A stretch of DNA of 64,000 bases from Candidatus Saccharimonadota bacterium (GTDB lineage Bacteria; Patescibacteriota; Saccharimonadia; Saccharimonadales; UBA4665): positions 1 through 64,000 of the forward strand of contig JAGORO010000001.1 in the NCBI GenBank assembly GCA_018062785.1, written 5' to 3'. Each line of letters opens with the position of its first letter. Within the stretch, counting starts at the first letter, position 1. The notes under the pieces were generated by a model. That model was not told the DNA's origin. It searched no databases and saw nothing but the letters and a program-made list of their open reading frames with translations. Shown in pieces: positions 42,901 through 51,670 of this stretch. A program made the position numbers and the translations under genes.

Positions 42901-43901
42901 CGGTTGTTTCGGTTAATAACACGTCGGTACAAGTCGTTTAGGTCAGAGGTAGCGAATCGGCCACCAGTAAGCTGTACCATTGGACGGAGATCCGGAGGAA
43001 TCACCGGCAAAATACTCAAACACATACTACCCGGCAAAATCCCAGCTCGCTCCATGCTTTCGAGTAGTCGAAGACGCTTCATGAGCTTCTTCTTGCGCTG
43101 ACCCTTGGCCTCTTCGGCTTCGGCCGTGAGGTCAGAGATAAGCTGCTGCAGGTCAACAGCGTCAAGGAGTTCCTTGAGCGCTGCGCCGCCCATACCAACG
43201 GTAATCATGTCGCGCAATTCACGCGGCAAGGCACGGTAGTCGGTCTCGCTCATGAGGTTGAGTTTGGCGAGCGTGTCGAGCTGAGCCTTAAGGGTATCCC
43301 ACTGCTCGGTGACTTCTTCGATCTCTTTGGTTTGTGCCTCGGCTAGCGCTTTAACATCCGCGCCGTCCTCTTTGGCGGCGGCTTCGTTGCGAAGCTTGAT
43401 GGCCTCAAGTGCAGCCTCGAACTCGGCTTCTTTGTCGGTTCGGTACTGATCTCGTTTTGCCTCGTCCACAGTCTTAACAATGTAGCTTGCAAAGTAAGCA
43501 ACTCGTTCGAGGTTCTTGACCGTAAGGCCAAGCAGTAGACCGACAGCACTTGGCGTACCACGCAGGAACCAGATGTGCGCAACTGGAACAGCCAAGCTAA
43601 TGTGGCCCATTCGTTCACGTCGGACAATGCTGCGCGTCACCAGCTCGCCGTTTTTGTCGACGGCCGCTTCTCGGCTACGCACACCTTTGTACTTAGCGTC
43701 GTGCGGGTTAATGTCCTTAACGGGACCAAAGATTCGCTCGCAGAAAAGACCATCGCGCTCGGGTTTTTGAGTTCGATAGTTGATGGTTTCAGGCTTTAGA
43801 ACTTCTCCGTGGCTCCAGTCCAGCATTTGGTCCGAGCTGGCAACGGCAAGTCGCACCGCGTCAAAATCGGCAATATTTGTTCCGTAAGAATATCGGCGCA
43901 T
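39915..43901 (-). CDS. rpoC: RNA polymerase beta-prime subunit
   Basis: 1328 aa. The catalytic NADFDGDQMAVHLPLS (three Mg-binding Asp) is intact, as are the bridge/trigger-helix regions and IGVIAAQSIGEPGTQL. The N-terminal zinc-binding domain reads KDINPHDAKYKGVRSREAA where CxC and CxxC are expected. The second zinc site before IGVIAAQS has no Cys either. So neither canonical zinc ion can be bound. It has a Ser/Asp/Glu-rich C-terminal tail. Overlaps rpoB by one base and ends at a strong terminator. Confidence 0.97.
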   Translation of the reverse strand: MRRYSYGTNIADFDAVRLAVASSDQMLDWSHGEVLKPETINYRTQKPERDGLFCERIFGPVKDINPHDAKYKGVRSREAAVDKNGELVTRSIVRRERMGHISLAVPVAHIWFLRGTPSAVGLLLGLTVKNLERVAYFASYIVKTVDEAKRDQYRTDKEAEFEAALEAIKLRNEAAAKEDGADVKALAEAQTKEIEEVTEQWDTLKAQLDTLAKLNLMSETDYRALPRELRDMITVGMGGAALKELLDAVDLQQLISDLTAEAEEAKGQRKKKLMKRLRLLESMERAGILPGSMCLSILPVIPPDLRPMVQLTGGRFATSDLNDLYRRVINRNNRLKKLMELNAPEVIRRNEQRMLQEAVDALIDNNNARSGRAVAATGQRRRLKSLSDMLKGKQGRFRQNLLGKRVDYSGRSVIVAGPELKISECGLPKMMALELFKPFVIGELIARDQAHNIRSATRMIETGETEVWDALDEVIKGKYVLLNRAPSLHRLSIQAFQPVLIEGRAIQLHPLVCKGFNADFDGDQMAVHLPLSDAAQNEARDIMAANRNLLKPADGTPILHIEQDIVLGCYYLTYQRPGSEKDAPKVFSSLDEASMAFDAGLIDLQSSISLPMNGELQQATLGRFFFNEIFPSDFAFQNEAMTKKYLQKVMAAVYKKYGAAKTAEIADNLKDLGFRYATMSGLSMGMDDFEPITGLESVIKDGDTRSVEIADQYEQGFITDEERHRLTVDSWTKIDAKVQDMLTQQMQGQDGSMAIAITSGARGNVSQMKMSVGMLGVFQDATGNVIELPVKSGYLQGLSPLEYFTGTRGTRKAVIDIALKTADAGYLTRRLVDVSQDVFTIDDDEHAADLGFAMLREDAKTIGVPYASRLEGRYAAEDIKGHIKAGELFSKDVAEAIEADEKLDGVKILSALSASSVHGVPQKSYGIDPATGELAVSHSPIGVIAAQSIGEPGTQLSLDSKHRSGAAVADDTAQGLTRIEELFEARMPKGQAYLTEIEGVANVWEEGQKYVVQITADDKDTVRLSLDGRTVAVADGSDVAIGDVVASNKGGADPLVAPVAGRLDVAGKEVVITPAHKSVVRYEIPGFKQLMVQDGDTVYAGQRLTNGSINLQDLMQLRGVEPTQRYIMNEILGIFAGQGQNIADKHLEIIVRQMFSRVQIEDAGDSEFVTGDVVSKLAVAEANEALLAAGKQPARANQLLLGITKASLSTDSFLSAASFQDTTRVLISAATSGRVDRLFGLKENVILGRKIPVGTGYGASNALDEGDDDGEFTPRVDIDKEIVSAEAPLRDMRPSLDDDDEVSVADDTMTHEDTESIEDGVRNAADDE

Positions 43902-46900
43902 TATTTGTCCTCCTCAGTAATTTCATTCTCATCGAGGCTTGTAACAGATACGACCTCATCTTCATTCTCAATCGGGTTGCCATCAGCGTCCTCGAACTCG
44001 AAGCCACTGCTAGCTGCCTCCTCTTCGGTAACATCTACCCCAGAAATTACGGAAGTTGGCGCCTCGACGGTCGAGGGGTGGGTAGCTTCTTCGTGGATAT
44101 TGGTAGCCAAGATTGCCTCGGCGTCTACCACCGTATCGCTGGCCACTAGGTCAACCTTAAGGCCAAGACCTTGTAGTTCCTTGACAAGCACATTAAAGCT
44201 CTCTGGTACCTTAGGACCGACAATCTCGGTCTTCTTGATGATGCTTTCGTAAGCCTTCGAACGTCCATAGACGTCGTCCGACTTGATAGTAAGCATTTCT
44301 TGAAGGGTGTTGGCCGCACCGTATGCTTCGAGTGCCCACACCTCCATCTCACCAAATCGCTGGCCACCATTCTGGGCCTTACCACCAAGTGGCTGTTGTG
44401 TGACCATAGTGTATGGACCGGTTGATCGAGCGTGGATCTTGTCGGCAACCATGTGGTTGAGCTTGATCATGTACATGCTACCGACCGTGGTGCGCTCTTT
44501 GTAGGCGCCACCAGTACGGCCATCATATAGCTGTTGCTTGCCGTCTTCTGGGAAACCAGCTTCTTTCAGTAAATCTCGGATTTTCTCGATAGAGACACCA
44601 TTGAAGCTTGGACTAGCAACCTTCATGCCAAGGGCACGAGCCGCCATACCAAGGTGTGTCTCGAACAACTGGCCGATGTTCATACGGCTCGGGACACCAA
44701 GTGGGTTTAGGATGATGTCTACCGGCGTGCCGTCTTCCATGAATGGCATGTCTTCGACTGGCAGGATTCGGGCAATAACGCCCTTGTTACCGTGTCGACC
44801 ACCGAGCTTGTCACCAACGCTAATCTTGCGCATTTGGGCCACAAAGACTTGGATCTGCATAAGCACACCGGCTTTGAGCTCGTGACCATTTTCGCGGCTA
44901 AATACCTTTACGCCAACGACCTTGCCGTGCTTGCCGTTGCTCATACGCTGGGACGTGTCACGGACCTCTTTGGCCTTTTCACCAAAGATAGCGCGCAGTA
45001 GGCGCTCTTCGCTCGAAAGCTCTTGTTCGCCCTTTGGCGTAATCTTACCAACCAAGATGTCGCCAGGATGAACCTCGGCTCCAATACGGACAATACCGTC
45101 ATCATCGAGGTGACGAAGTGCGTCCTCGGAAACATTCGGGATGTCGCGGGTAATGATTTCTGGGCCAAGCTTGGTCTCGCGGACTTCGATCATGTAGTCA
45201 ACGATATGCACGCTGGTGAGCGTGTCGTCTTCGACCAGTTTGCGGCTGATGATGATGGCATCCTCGAAGTTATAGCCAGCCCAAGGCATGAATGCCACGA
45301 CGAGGTCCTTGCCGAGTGCGAGCTCGCCACCTTGGATGCTCATGCCCTCGATGATTGGGTCGCCCTGCTTTACCTTGTCGCCAGTTTTTACAACGACGTG
45401 CTGGTTGATGCTCGTGCCCTCGTTACTGCGCACAAAGTGTTGTGGCTGGTAGGTAACTGAGCCAGATTTGTACTTAACGACAACTTCATCGGCTTCGGCC
45501 TTGGTGACTTCACCGTCGGCTTCGGCAACGACGAGCTGACCGGTGTTTAGCGCAGCTTCGCTCTCGACACCAGTACCAACAATTGGGCTTTCTGGCTTAA
45601 TGAGGGGCACTGCCTGACGTTGCTGGTTACTACCCATCAACGCACGGTAGACGTAGTTTTTCTCGATAAACGGAATTAGTCCGGCACTAGAACCAATGAT
45701 TTGGTTCTGCGATGCGTCCATGTGTGTTACATCGGCGGCATCAACGGTTGCAGCATGGAGCTTATTACGCACACTGACGCGCTCTTCACTGAATGCACCG
45801 GTACTTTTCAGCTCGTTACCAGAGCCGGCGATAACGGCCTCGGCCTCATCGGCAGCGTCGAGGTACACGATTTCGTCAGTTACCTTACCCTTCGTTACTT
45901 TACGGTACGGAGTTTCGATAAAGCCGTACTCGTTGACTCGAGCAAAGTTTGCGAGGTTAAGCACAAGACCCACGTTGGCGCCTTCGGGGGTTTCTACGGC
46001 ACAAATACGACCATAGTGTGTGGCGTGCGCGTCTCGTACCTCAAAACCGGCACGCTCACGGCTCAAACCACCAGGACCCATCGAGCTAAGACGTCGCTTG
46101 TGGGCGAGTTCGGATAATGGGTTGATTTGGTCCATGAACTGCGATAGCTGCGAGCTAGCAAAGAACTCGCGAACGGCAGCTACGACAGGTCGAGCGTTGA
46201 TAAGCTGCCCAGGCTGTACGGTTTCGATTTCGCACATGCTCATGCGGTCTTGGGTGTTTCGCACCATTCGGAGTAGACCGATGCGGAATTGGCGCTGTAC
46301 GAGCTCACCGACCATCTTGATACGTCGATTACTGAGCGAGTCTATGTCGTCACCGGCCTCTTGAGTGACGTTGAGACGAATAAGCTCGGCGATGATTGCC
46401 ACGAGGTCTTCGAGTCGCATAATGCGGTTTTCGGTCGTGTTCGGAATGTCGATACCAAGCCGTTTGTTAAGCTTGTAGCGACCAACTTTACTAAAATCGA
46501 ATCGCTTGAAGTTATAGAACATGTTCTCGAGCAAGCTACGAGCGTTGTCGACGGTAGCGAGGTCGCCTGGGCGCAACCGGCGATATACCTCGATGAGCGC
46601 TTCGGCGTGGCCCTTAGTTGGGTCTTTGTCGATGGTTGCCTGCAGGAAGCTACTTTTGCTCTGGTCGACGTGCTTAAAAGCTTCTTTCATGGTAGCTTCG
46701 GTCATACCAAGCGCACGAAGCAACGTCGTGATTGGGATTTTGCGCTTGCGGTCGATTTTTACGTAGAGTGCACCGTTGGCGGCGGTTTCGAACTCGAGCC
46801 ATGCACCACGGCCGGGGATAACCTTGGCGCTGTAGAGATTGGTTGTGCCGTGTGGTTCAGCGGTGTAGAAAACACCAGATGAACGGATGAGCTGGCTCAC

Positions 46901-47311
46901 AACGACTCGCTCGGCACCGTTAATGATGAATGTACCGCGCTTCGTCATCCACGGGTAGTCACCGAGGTAAATTTCTTGCTCTTTTACTTCACCTGTCACC
47001 TTATTTGTCAGCTCAACGACCGCCTTGAGAGGCGCTTCGTAGCTGATGTTGTTTTCACGCGCTTCACGCTCGGTAGTCTTTGGGTCCTCGAAGTGGTAAT
47101 CCTTAAAAATAAGGCTAAGTTTAGTGTTAGTGTAGTCATCGATTGGGCTGATTTCGTGCAAAATCTCGCCGAGGCCTTCGTCGACGAGCCATTGGAACGA
47201 TTTATTCTGGTGATCAACCAAGTTTGGAAGCTGCAAGCTATCCGAGTTTTCTGTGAAATAAATACGAGTCTTGTTCGTCGGTGCTTTCGACGATGTTACT
47301 GCTTTTGCCAT
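43901..47311 (-). CDS. rpoB: RNA polymerase beta subunit
   Basis: 1136 aa. The rifampicin region SSQLSQFMDQINPLSELAHK and the following GPGGLSRERAGFEVRD are readable, with the key Asp, His and Ser conserved. The KPGDKLGGRHGNKG-like switch is VGDKLGGRHGNKGVIARILP. The C-terminal 100 aa is acidic. It stands alone with rpoC and is not preceded by rplJ/rplL. Long leader of about 265 bases from its promoter. Confidence 0.97.
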   Translation of the reverse strand: MAKAVTSSKAPTNKTRIYFTENSDSLQLPNLVDHQNKSFQWLVDEGLGEILHEISPIDDYTNTKLSLIFKDYHFEDPKTTEREARENNISYEAPLKAVVELTNKVTGEVKEQEIYLGDYPWMTKRGTFIINGAERVVVSQLIRSSGVFYTAEPHGTTNLYSAKVIPGRGAWLEFETAANGALYVKIDRKRKIPITTLLRALGMTEATMKEAFKHVDQSKSSFLQATIDKDPTKGHAEALIEVYRRLRPGDLATVDNARSLLENMFYNFKRFDFSKVGRYKLNKRLGIDIPNTTENRIMRLEDLVAIIAELIRLNVTQEAGDDIDSLSNRRIKMVGELVQRQFRIGLLRMVRNTQDRMSMCEIETVQPGQLINARPVVAAVREFFASSQLSQFMDQINPLSELAHKRRLSSMGPGGLSRERAGFEVRDAHATHYGRICAVETPEGANVGLVLNLANFARVNEYGFIETPYRKVTKGKVTDEIVYLDAADEAEAVIAGSGNELKSTGAFSEERVSVRNKLHAATVDAADVTHMDASQNQIIGSSAGLIPFIEKNYVYRALMGSNQQRQAVPLIKPESPIVGTGVESEAALNTGQLVVAEADGEVTKAEADEVVVKYKSGSVTYQPQHFVRSNEGTSINQHVVVKTGDKVKQGDPIIEGMSIQGGELALGKDLVVAFMPWAGYNFEDAIIISRKLVEDDTLTSVHIVDYMIEVRETKLGPEIITRDIPNVSEDALRHLDDDGIVRIGAEVHPGDILVGKITPKGEQELSSEERLLRAIFGEKAKEVRDTSQRMSNGKHGKVVGVKVFSRENGHELKAGVLMQIQVFVAQMRKISVGDKLGGRHGNKGVIARILPVEDMPFMEDGTPVDIILNPLGVPSRMNIGQLFETHLGMAARALGMKVASPSFNGVSIEKIRDLLKEAGFPEDGKQQLYDGRTGGAYKERTTVGSMYMIKLNHMVADKIHARSTGPYTMVTQQPLGGKAQNGGQRFGEMEVWALEAYGAANTLQEMLTIKSDDVYGRSKAYESIIKKTEIVGPKVPESFNVLVKELQGLGLKVDLVASDTVVDAEAILATNIHEEATHPSTVEAPTSVISGVDVTEEEAASSGFEFEDADGNPIENEDEVVSVTSLDENEITEEDK

Positions 47312-47584
47312 ACGCTAGCGTATATCCCTTCGTTATAAATTGCTGGAGCTCTTGACTGACACCGTAAGGCACTACCGCCTGTACTGGGGTCGACGTCATA
47401 CTTCTATGTATGTTTTTGTTTGCGTTGACAAGGAAAACGCACTGGATATGTAGCATAGAGCTACAGCAGACCACACGATATTCCAATCTGTTTTCGCGAA
47501 GATACCTAAGCCGGAGATTTTGGGTGCTATTCTGACGGGCGCCGTCGTCAGCACAACCCGAGCTAACACTACTTCTTGGACCAT

Positions 47585-47613
47585 AGTATACAGTTAGTAA
47601 GAGGTACGGTCAA
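47585..47613 (-). promoter_or_regulatory. rpoB promoter and leader
   Basis: TTGACC (47608-47613), 17 bases, TATACT (47585-47590). The leader 47312-47578 contains a GACGGC/GCCCGTC hairpin and CATAC-TTCTAT-GTATG, but no accepted gene. An overlapping open frame near the rpoB start is noted in the rejected list. Confidence 0.7.
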
Positions 47614-47627
47614 GCATCAGCTCAATA

Positions 47628-48134
47628 CTAGAGTAGTGTACGGGCCATTTCGGCCGCACGCTCCGAAAACAATACGAAGTTTCTCAGTACATGTGGCTCA
47701 TGCTTAGCATCCCAAGCCACCGCGCCTGGGCTTCTATGGATATCCTCGAACTCCGGCGTATATCCGCGATTCCATGTTCGGTACAACGTACAGTGCCGCG
47801 AGTCAAAGTCTAGCCCGAATGTTTCGTCATAGTCATTTGGTTGCGACATAAGTAAGCGCAAGCCTTGTCCGTTGGATTCTTCCATAAATTCAAGCTGTAC
47901 ACGGCGCAACCATCCTGTCGAAAACTTCACTGTGTCAATGTTGTCAGGAGTCAGTGTGCTCTCGGTAGGAGAAAGGTAGTGCACTTCAAAATTTTGCTTG
48001 GCCTCGGCGAGCCGAATGACCGCACGCGATACCTTAGTTAGATTATCTGCATCAAGACACCTCATACCAGAGGAGATCTCTGGGACCTCGTACTTTGCTA
48101 GGACCTCCGCCTGCCACCTATTCCAATACTTCAT
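47628..48134 (-). CDS. Unknown protein, 168 aa
   Basis: Soluble, Trp/Arg-rich, no signal. No domain recognised; LTKVSRAVIRLAEAKQNFEV and a central beta-rich part (GWLRRVQLEFMEESNGQGLR) suggest an alpha/beta fold. It starts 41 bases after the clpP stop and may be read from the clpP transcript or from a TATATC box eight bases upstream. Confidence 0.55.
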   Translation of the reverse strand: MKYWNRWQAEVLAKYEVPEISSGMRCLDADNLTKVSRAVIRLAEAKQNFEVHYLSPTESTLTPDNIDTVKFSTGWLRRVQLEFMEESNGQGLRLLMSQPNDYDETFGLDFDSRHCTLYRTWNRGYTPEFEDIHRSPGAVAWDAKHEPHVLRNFVLFSERAAEMARTLL

Positions 48135-48174
48135 TTTTACACGATATAATTACTACCGCAAAATTGCAAACGAA

Positions 48175-48768
48175 TTAGTACTTTGGCGGTTTGGTAATAA
48201 TTTTGTCTACGATACCGTAGTCTAAGGCCTCTTTGGCCGTAAGCCAGCGGTCTCGCTCCATATCATCGTGAACTTTGGCCAATTTCTGACCAGTGTTTTT
48301 GGCCATAATCTCTTCGAGCAGTTTTTTGACACGCAGCGATTCTTGGAGGTCAATCTCTTGATCGGTTACCTTACCGCGTGTACCACTCGACGGCTGATGG
48401 ATCATTACGGTGCTGTGCGGCAGCAAAAATCGCTTTCCCTTCGTGCCGCTACTGAGCAGAAACGCCGCAGCACTGGCCTGCACACCAATACCGACTGTTT
48501 GTACGTCGTTGGTGATGTACTGCATGGTGTCGTAGATGGCTAGTGCATCATAGACGCTTCCACCTGGACTGTTGATGTACAGGTAAATATCTTTCTTTGG
48601 GTCTTGTGCCTGCAGGAATAACAGCTGCGCCACAATAGTATTGGCAGACGCCTCGTTAACCTGACTGCCCAAAAAAATGATTCGATCTTTTAGTAATCGA
48701 CTATAAATATCGTAGGCTCGTTCATAACGACCTTCGTTTTCAATAACCGTTGGGATTAGCACGCTCAT
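48175..48768 (-). CDS. clpP: ATP-dependent Clp protease proteolytic subunit
   Basis: 197 aa. Catalytic Ser in [15 protein letters not shown] (the usual GQAASMGA varied but Ser kept), His in VMIHQPSSG and Asp in [25 protein letters not shown] is the conserved substrate-groove motif. SD GGAGG. A perfect CIRCE operator precedes it, indicating HrcA heat-shock control. No ClpX/ClpC gene in the window. Confidence 0.96.
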   Translation of the reverse strand: MSVLIPTVIENEGRYERAYDIYSRLLKDRIIFLGSQVNEASANTIVAQLLFLQAQDPKKDIYLYINSPGGSVYDALAIYDTMQYITNDVQTVGIGVQASAAAFLLSSGTKGKRFLLPHSTVMIHQPSSGTRGKVTDQEIDLQESLRVKKLLEEIMAKNTGQKLAKVHDDMERDRWLTAKEALDYGIVDKIITKPPKY

Positions 48769-48801
48769 TTTTTTACCTCCAGTCTCAGCATTTGTACAAT
48801 C

Positions 48802-48830
48802 ATACTACCCTAAAAATTAGCACTCGTCAA
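48802..48830 (-). promoter_or_regulatory. clpP promoter
   Basis: TTGACG (48825-48830), 17 bases, TAGTAT (48802-48807). The -35 box lies within the CIRCE spacer. Confidence 0.55.
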
Positions 48831-48843
48831 CCAAGAGTGCTAA
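48817..48843. promoter_or_regulatory. CIRCE operator (HrcA site)
   Basis: TTAGCACTC, nine bases, GAGTGCTAA: a perfect CIRCE inverted repeat. It overlaps the clpP -35 box and the last codons of the upstream 352 aa gene. Confidence 0.92.
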
Positions 48844-49898
48844 TACATCGTTTTTGGTGCTTGTTGTGGAGGGCGTATATTATTTTCCGCTATCGGCTGG
48901 TTCAGTACTGTATTAAGCTCAGATACCAGCTCTGCATAATCGTCGGTGCCGAGTCGTGTTTCGATGCCGCTAACGGAGTACTCGCATATTTCTTTTATAA
49001 ACGGATGGGTTTGCATATTTGCAATCTCAACAGAAAAAGCCCGCCAATCCGCACCTTCAGTTGGCGGGTGAGTGAATCCAATAGTTATCGCTTCAAGCTC
49101 AGTACCCCTTGCCGAGACTTCCATAAAACTGTCGTTACATTCAGCCGTATTTGCAAAATACAGTATCGAGGAGCTGGATGATTCAGGAAGTTGAGATAGT
49201 ATCGCATACATCCGACTAACCGTTGCCTGAGGTAACTGTCGCGCTGGAGCCATAGCGTCCTGAGGGTTCACGAATCCGTTTTCCATATCTGCCAAACCTT
49301 TTTCTAGGCGCTTTGCGGCTAATGAAAGCAAAGTTTGTAGGCGTGTCTTATACAAATACTCCCAGTACGCGTACGATGTTCCTAGGAGTTTTTTAAGCAC
49401 CGCAGTCAGCTCAACAAAAAAACTCTCTTTGTCGTTTCGTTTATCTGGCGCAACTCGCGACCAGCTATAAGCTCCAATAGCTAGACACATAAGCACAAGT
49501 TGACCGATTATAAACTTCGAGACGGGTATAGCGCTATAAAGCTGAACGAGAGATTGCGCCCACGACGGGACGCTCCTGATAGCGTCGCCGAGCAAAAGTA
49601 ATTGCAATATACCGAGTGTAAAGAAATGTATAACTATACCTATAGCTAGTGGCCAAATACTAGTCTTCGTCACTGCGCTAAAATATTCCTCGTCAGTCTT
49701 GCCGTCTCGTACTAGTCGGGTGGTGGCTACATATACGGCAAAAAGACACGCTATCGGCAAAAAACCTGGGCCGAGCACTACACCAAGTAGAAAAAATACA
49801 AAGCCCAGACTAAGTGTATTTCCTGTGCCGCCAAGCAGGCCTTCATTACGCTCAATAGGACTTGAGTGCAAGATCTTTGAACGTGGGCTTTGTATCAT
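48840..49898 (-). CDS. Unknown membrane protein, 352 aa
   Basis: Three to four hydrophobic segments in the N-terminal half (about 28-60, 82-105, 128-148), followed by a cytoplasmic or external soluble domain (about 155-352) with no domain I recognise. Begins five bases after the tig stop and is therefore read with it. Its 3' end carries the CIRCE operator of clpP. Confidence 0.65.
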   Translation of the reverse strand: MIQSPRSKILHSSPIERNEGLLGGTGNTLSLGFVFFLLGVVLGPGFLPIACLFAVYVATTRLVRDGKTDEEYFSAVTKTSIWPLAIGIVIHFFTLGILQLLLLGDAIRSVPSWAQSLVQLYSAIPVSKFIIGQLVLMCLAIGAYSWSRVAPDKRNDKESFFVELTAVLKKLLGTSYAYWEYLYKTRLQTLLSLAAKRLEKGLADMENGFVNPQDAMAPARQLPQATVSRMYAILSQLPESSSSSILYFANTAECNDSFMEVSARGTELEAITIGFTHPPTEGADWRAFSVEIANMQTHPFIKEICEYSVSGIETRLGTDDYAELVSELNTVLNQPIAENNIRPPQQAPKTMY

Positions 49899-49903
49899 AG
49901 TCG

Positions 49904-51190
49904 TTATCTTGTGGCGTATTCGACGAGCTTCTGAATGGTTTTCTCGGTCAAAACACGACTGGAGATATCACGACGAACCTCTGGTTTTTTGAGCTCTTCC
50001 TGCATCTGCGAGTCGGTATACTGTGCCTTGAGCAGTTCCATGCGCGCATTTAGCTCTGCCTCACTTACAGTCACACCCTCTTTGTCTGCCACCTCTCCGA
50101 GGCAAAGACCCGTCTTGACGCGGCGCGTAGCCTCGTCTTGGTAGGTTGCTTTGCGGTATTCATCCTCATTTTTGCCGGCAGCCTCAAGATGCTCTTGCCA
50201 AGTCACGCCACGGTACATAAGATTTTGCTTTTCTTCTGTTTCCATGCGGCCCATTTCGTCCTCTACGAGTGCTGCTGGAATTTCCACTTTCGACTTATCG
50301 GCGAGCGTAGCCAGTAGCTCGGTTTCGGCACTTCGCATGCTTTGGCTATCTTTTTCGCTCTGAATCTGACGTTCGATGTCGGCTTTTAGTTCGTCCAGCG
50401 TCTTAAATGATCCGAGTTTGCTCGCCCATGTGTCGTCGGCTTTTGGCTTGGCTACCTCGCGGACTTCTTGCACCTCGACCTCGAAACTTACCTTTTTGTT
50501 CTGCAAGTCTTTGGCGCCGTAATCTTTGGGGAATGTAACCGTAAATGTCTTTTCATCGCCTTTTTTTAGACCTACAAGCTCTGGCTCAAAGCCAGGTATA
50601 AATGTATTGCTGCCAAGTACCAGCGGGTATTTGTCGCCCTTGCCGCCTTCGATAGCGTCGCCTGTCTTAGCATCCTTGCCCACAAAGTTAATCACAACCT
50701 CATCGCCATCTTTGGCGGCACGCTTAACCTCTTTGCGCTCAGCATCACGAGCCTGCAAGTCATCGAGCACCGCCTGCACATCATCTTTGGTAGTTTTTTG
50801 CTGCTCTACCTTCACACGGAATTTCTTATAGTCTGGGAGTGTTATCTCTCCGACGACATCAACGGTCGCTTTGGCCTCGAGGTCTGTAAATGGCACAAAT
50901 TTGGTCAATTCCAAACTCGGTTGCCCAACGACACGGATTTTTTCTTGGGTCACTGCGGCGAGGAATAGCTCGTTCACGACCGTATCGATCACTTGCTGGC
51001 CGAGCAGGTTTTGGTCGACGTTTTTCTCAACCATGGCTGCCGGTGCGTGACCTTTACGGAAACCAGCGAGACTAACGTCTTTGCCTAGTCGCGTTAGAAC
51101 GGTCTTTTTGGCCGTCTCGAGCATTTCGGTGTCTGCAACGAGCGTTAGTTCGAGCTTGGTAGGTGAGAGTGATTTTTTCGTAATTTGCAT
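49904..51190 (-). CDS. tig: Trigger factor
   Basis: 428 aa ribosome-bound chaperone. The ribosome-docking signature is GFRKGHAP (about 43-50). A central FKBP-like PPIase domain (about 155-240, with DGDEVVINFVGKD) and the helical substrate-binding arms follow. Typical length. TACCAT lies seven bases before the ATG, a possible leaderless start. Its partner site L23 is encoded at 26.7 kb. Confidence 0.95.
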   Translation of the reverse strand: MQITKKSLSPTKLELTLVADTEMLETAKKTVLTRLGKDVSLAGFRKGHAPAAMVEKNVDQNLLGQQVIDTVVNELFLAAVTQEKIRVVGQPSLELTKFVPFTDLEAKATVDVVGEITLPDYKKFRVKVEQQKTTKDDVQAVLDDLQARDAERKEVKRAAKDGDEVVINFVGKDAKTGDAIEGGKGDKYPLVLGSNTFIPGFEPELVGLKKGDEKTFTVTFPKDYGAKDLQNKKVSFEVEVQEVREVAKPKADDTWASKLGSFKTLDELKADIERQIQSEKDSQSMRSAETELLATLADKSKVEIPAALVEDEMGRMETEEKQNLMYRGVTWQEHLEAAGKNEDEYRKATYQDEATRRVKTGLCLGEVADKEGVTVSEAELNARMELLKAQYTDSQMQEELKKPEVRRDISSRVLTEKTIQKLVEYATR

Positions 51191-51208
51191 GTGTACTATG
51201 GTAACAGA

Positions 51209-51670
51209 TTACTGCAGCGTCTTCCAGAATATGGTCAGGCAGCCAGCTAGCCATACCATCTCGACCAAAATTCCCCACGTGTATTCGTGCTGTATCCCCT
51301 TGTGAAATCGTCGAAACGCATTCATTTTTGCCTGTTTTATTTTGCCGTTTGCTTGCAAAAATATTGGCAAAGAGTATAGGTCTGGTGAGGCAGCAATGAA
51401 CGCAGCAATGCAAGCCAGCCACCACTGTTCTGGGCGTTGGATATAGAGCGTCGCTACCACCATAAAACACGCTACGACCTCGGCCATTAGCAACATCTTA
51501 AACCAGCGACTCGTTAAAATATCTCCCGAATCCAGCCGGCTGCCCATGCCAAAATGAGGCAAAAAATCCAAAACAAAGTGGGATACAAAAGCCAATCCCA
51601 CTGCCGCGACAGGATTACCAATACTCAGACCAATAAGTGCGCCGGTTAGCGAATGGTTCGTTGCGGTCAT
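51209..51670 (-). CDS. DUF457/YdjM-type membrane-bound metal-dependent hydrolase-like protein
   Basis: 153 aa. MTATNHSLTGALIGLSIGNP with the early His and HFVLDFLPHFG matches the short membrane proteins of the DUF457 type (YdjM-like). Three or four hydrophobic segments. Biochemical role undefined in most members. It overlaps hisS by four bases (ATGA). Confidence 0.65.
   Translation of the reverse strand: MTATNHSLTGALIGLSIGNPVAAVGLAFVSHFVLDFLPHFGMGSRLDSGDILTSRWFKMLLMAEVVACFMVVATLYIQRPEQWWLACIAAFIAASPDLYSLPIFLQANGKIKQAKMNAFRRFHKGIQHEYTWGILVEMVWLAGCLTIFWKTLQ

Noticed and set aside
45990-46110. Rifampicin-region substitutions in RpoB (Ile at the E. coli 518 position, Met at 533).
   Set aside because: Position 518 varies naturally (Thr in Bacillus) and the principal resistance residues are wild-type; not evidence of resistance.
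47238-47486. An open frame overlapping the rpoB start with a protein-like stretch in the leader.
   Set aside because: It has no SD, overlaps the highly conserved start of rpoB in another frame and has no family; leader structure is a simpler explanation.
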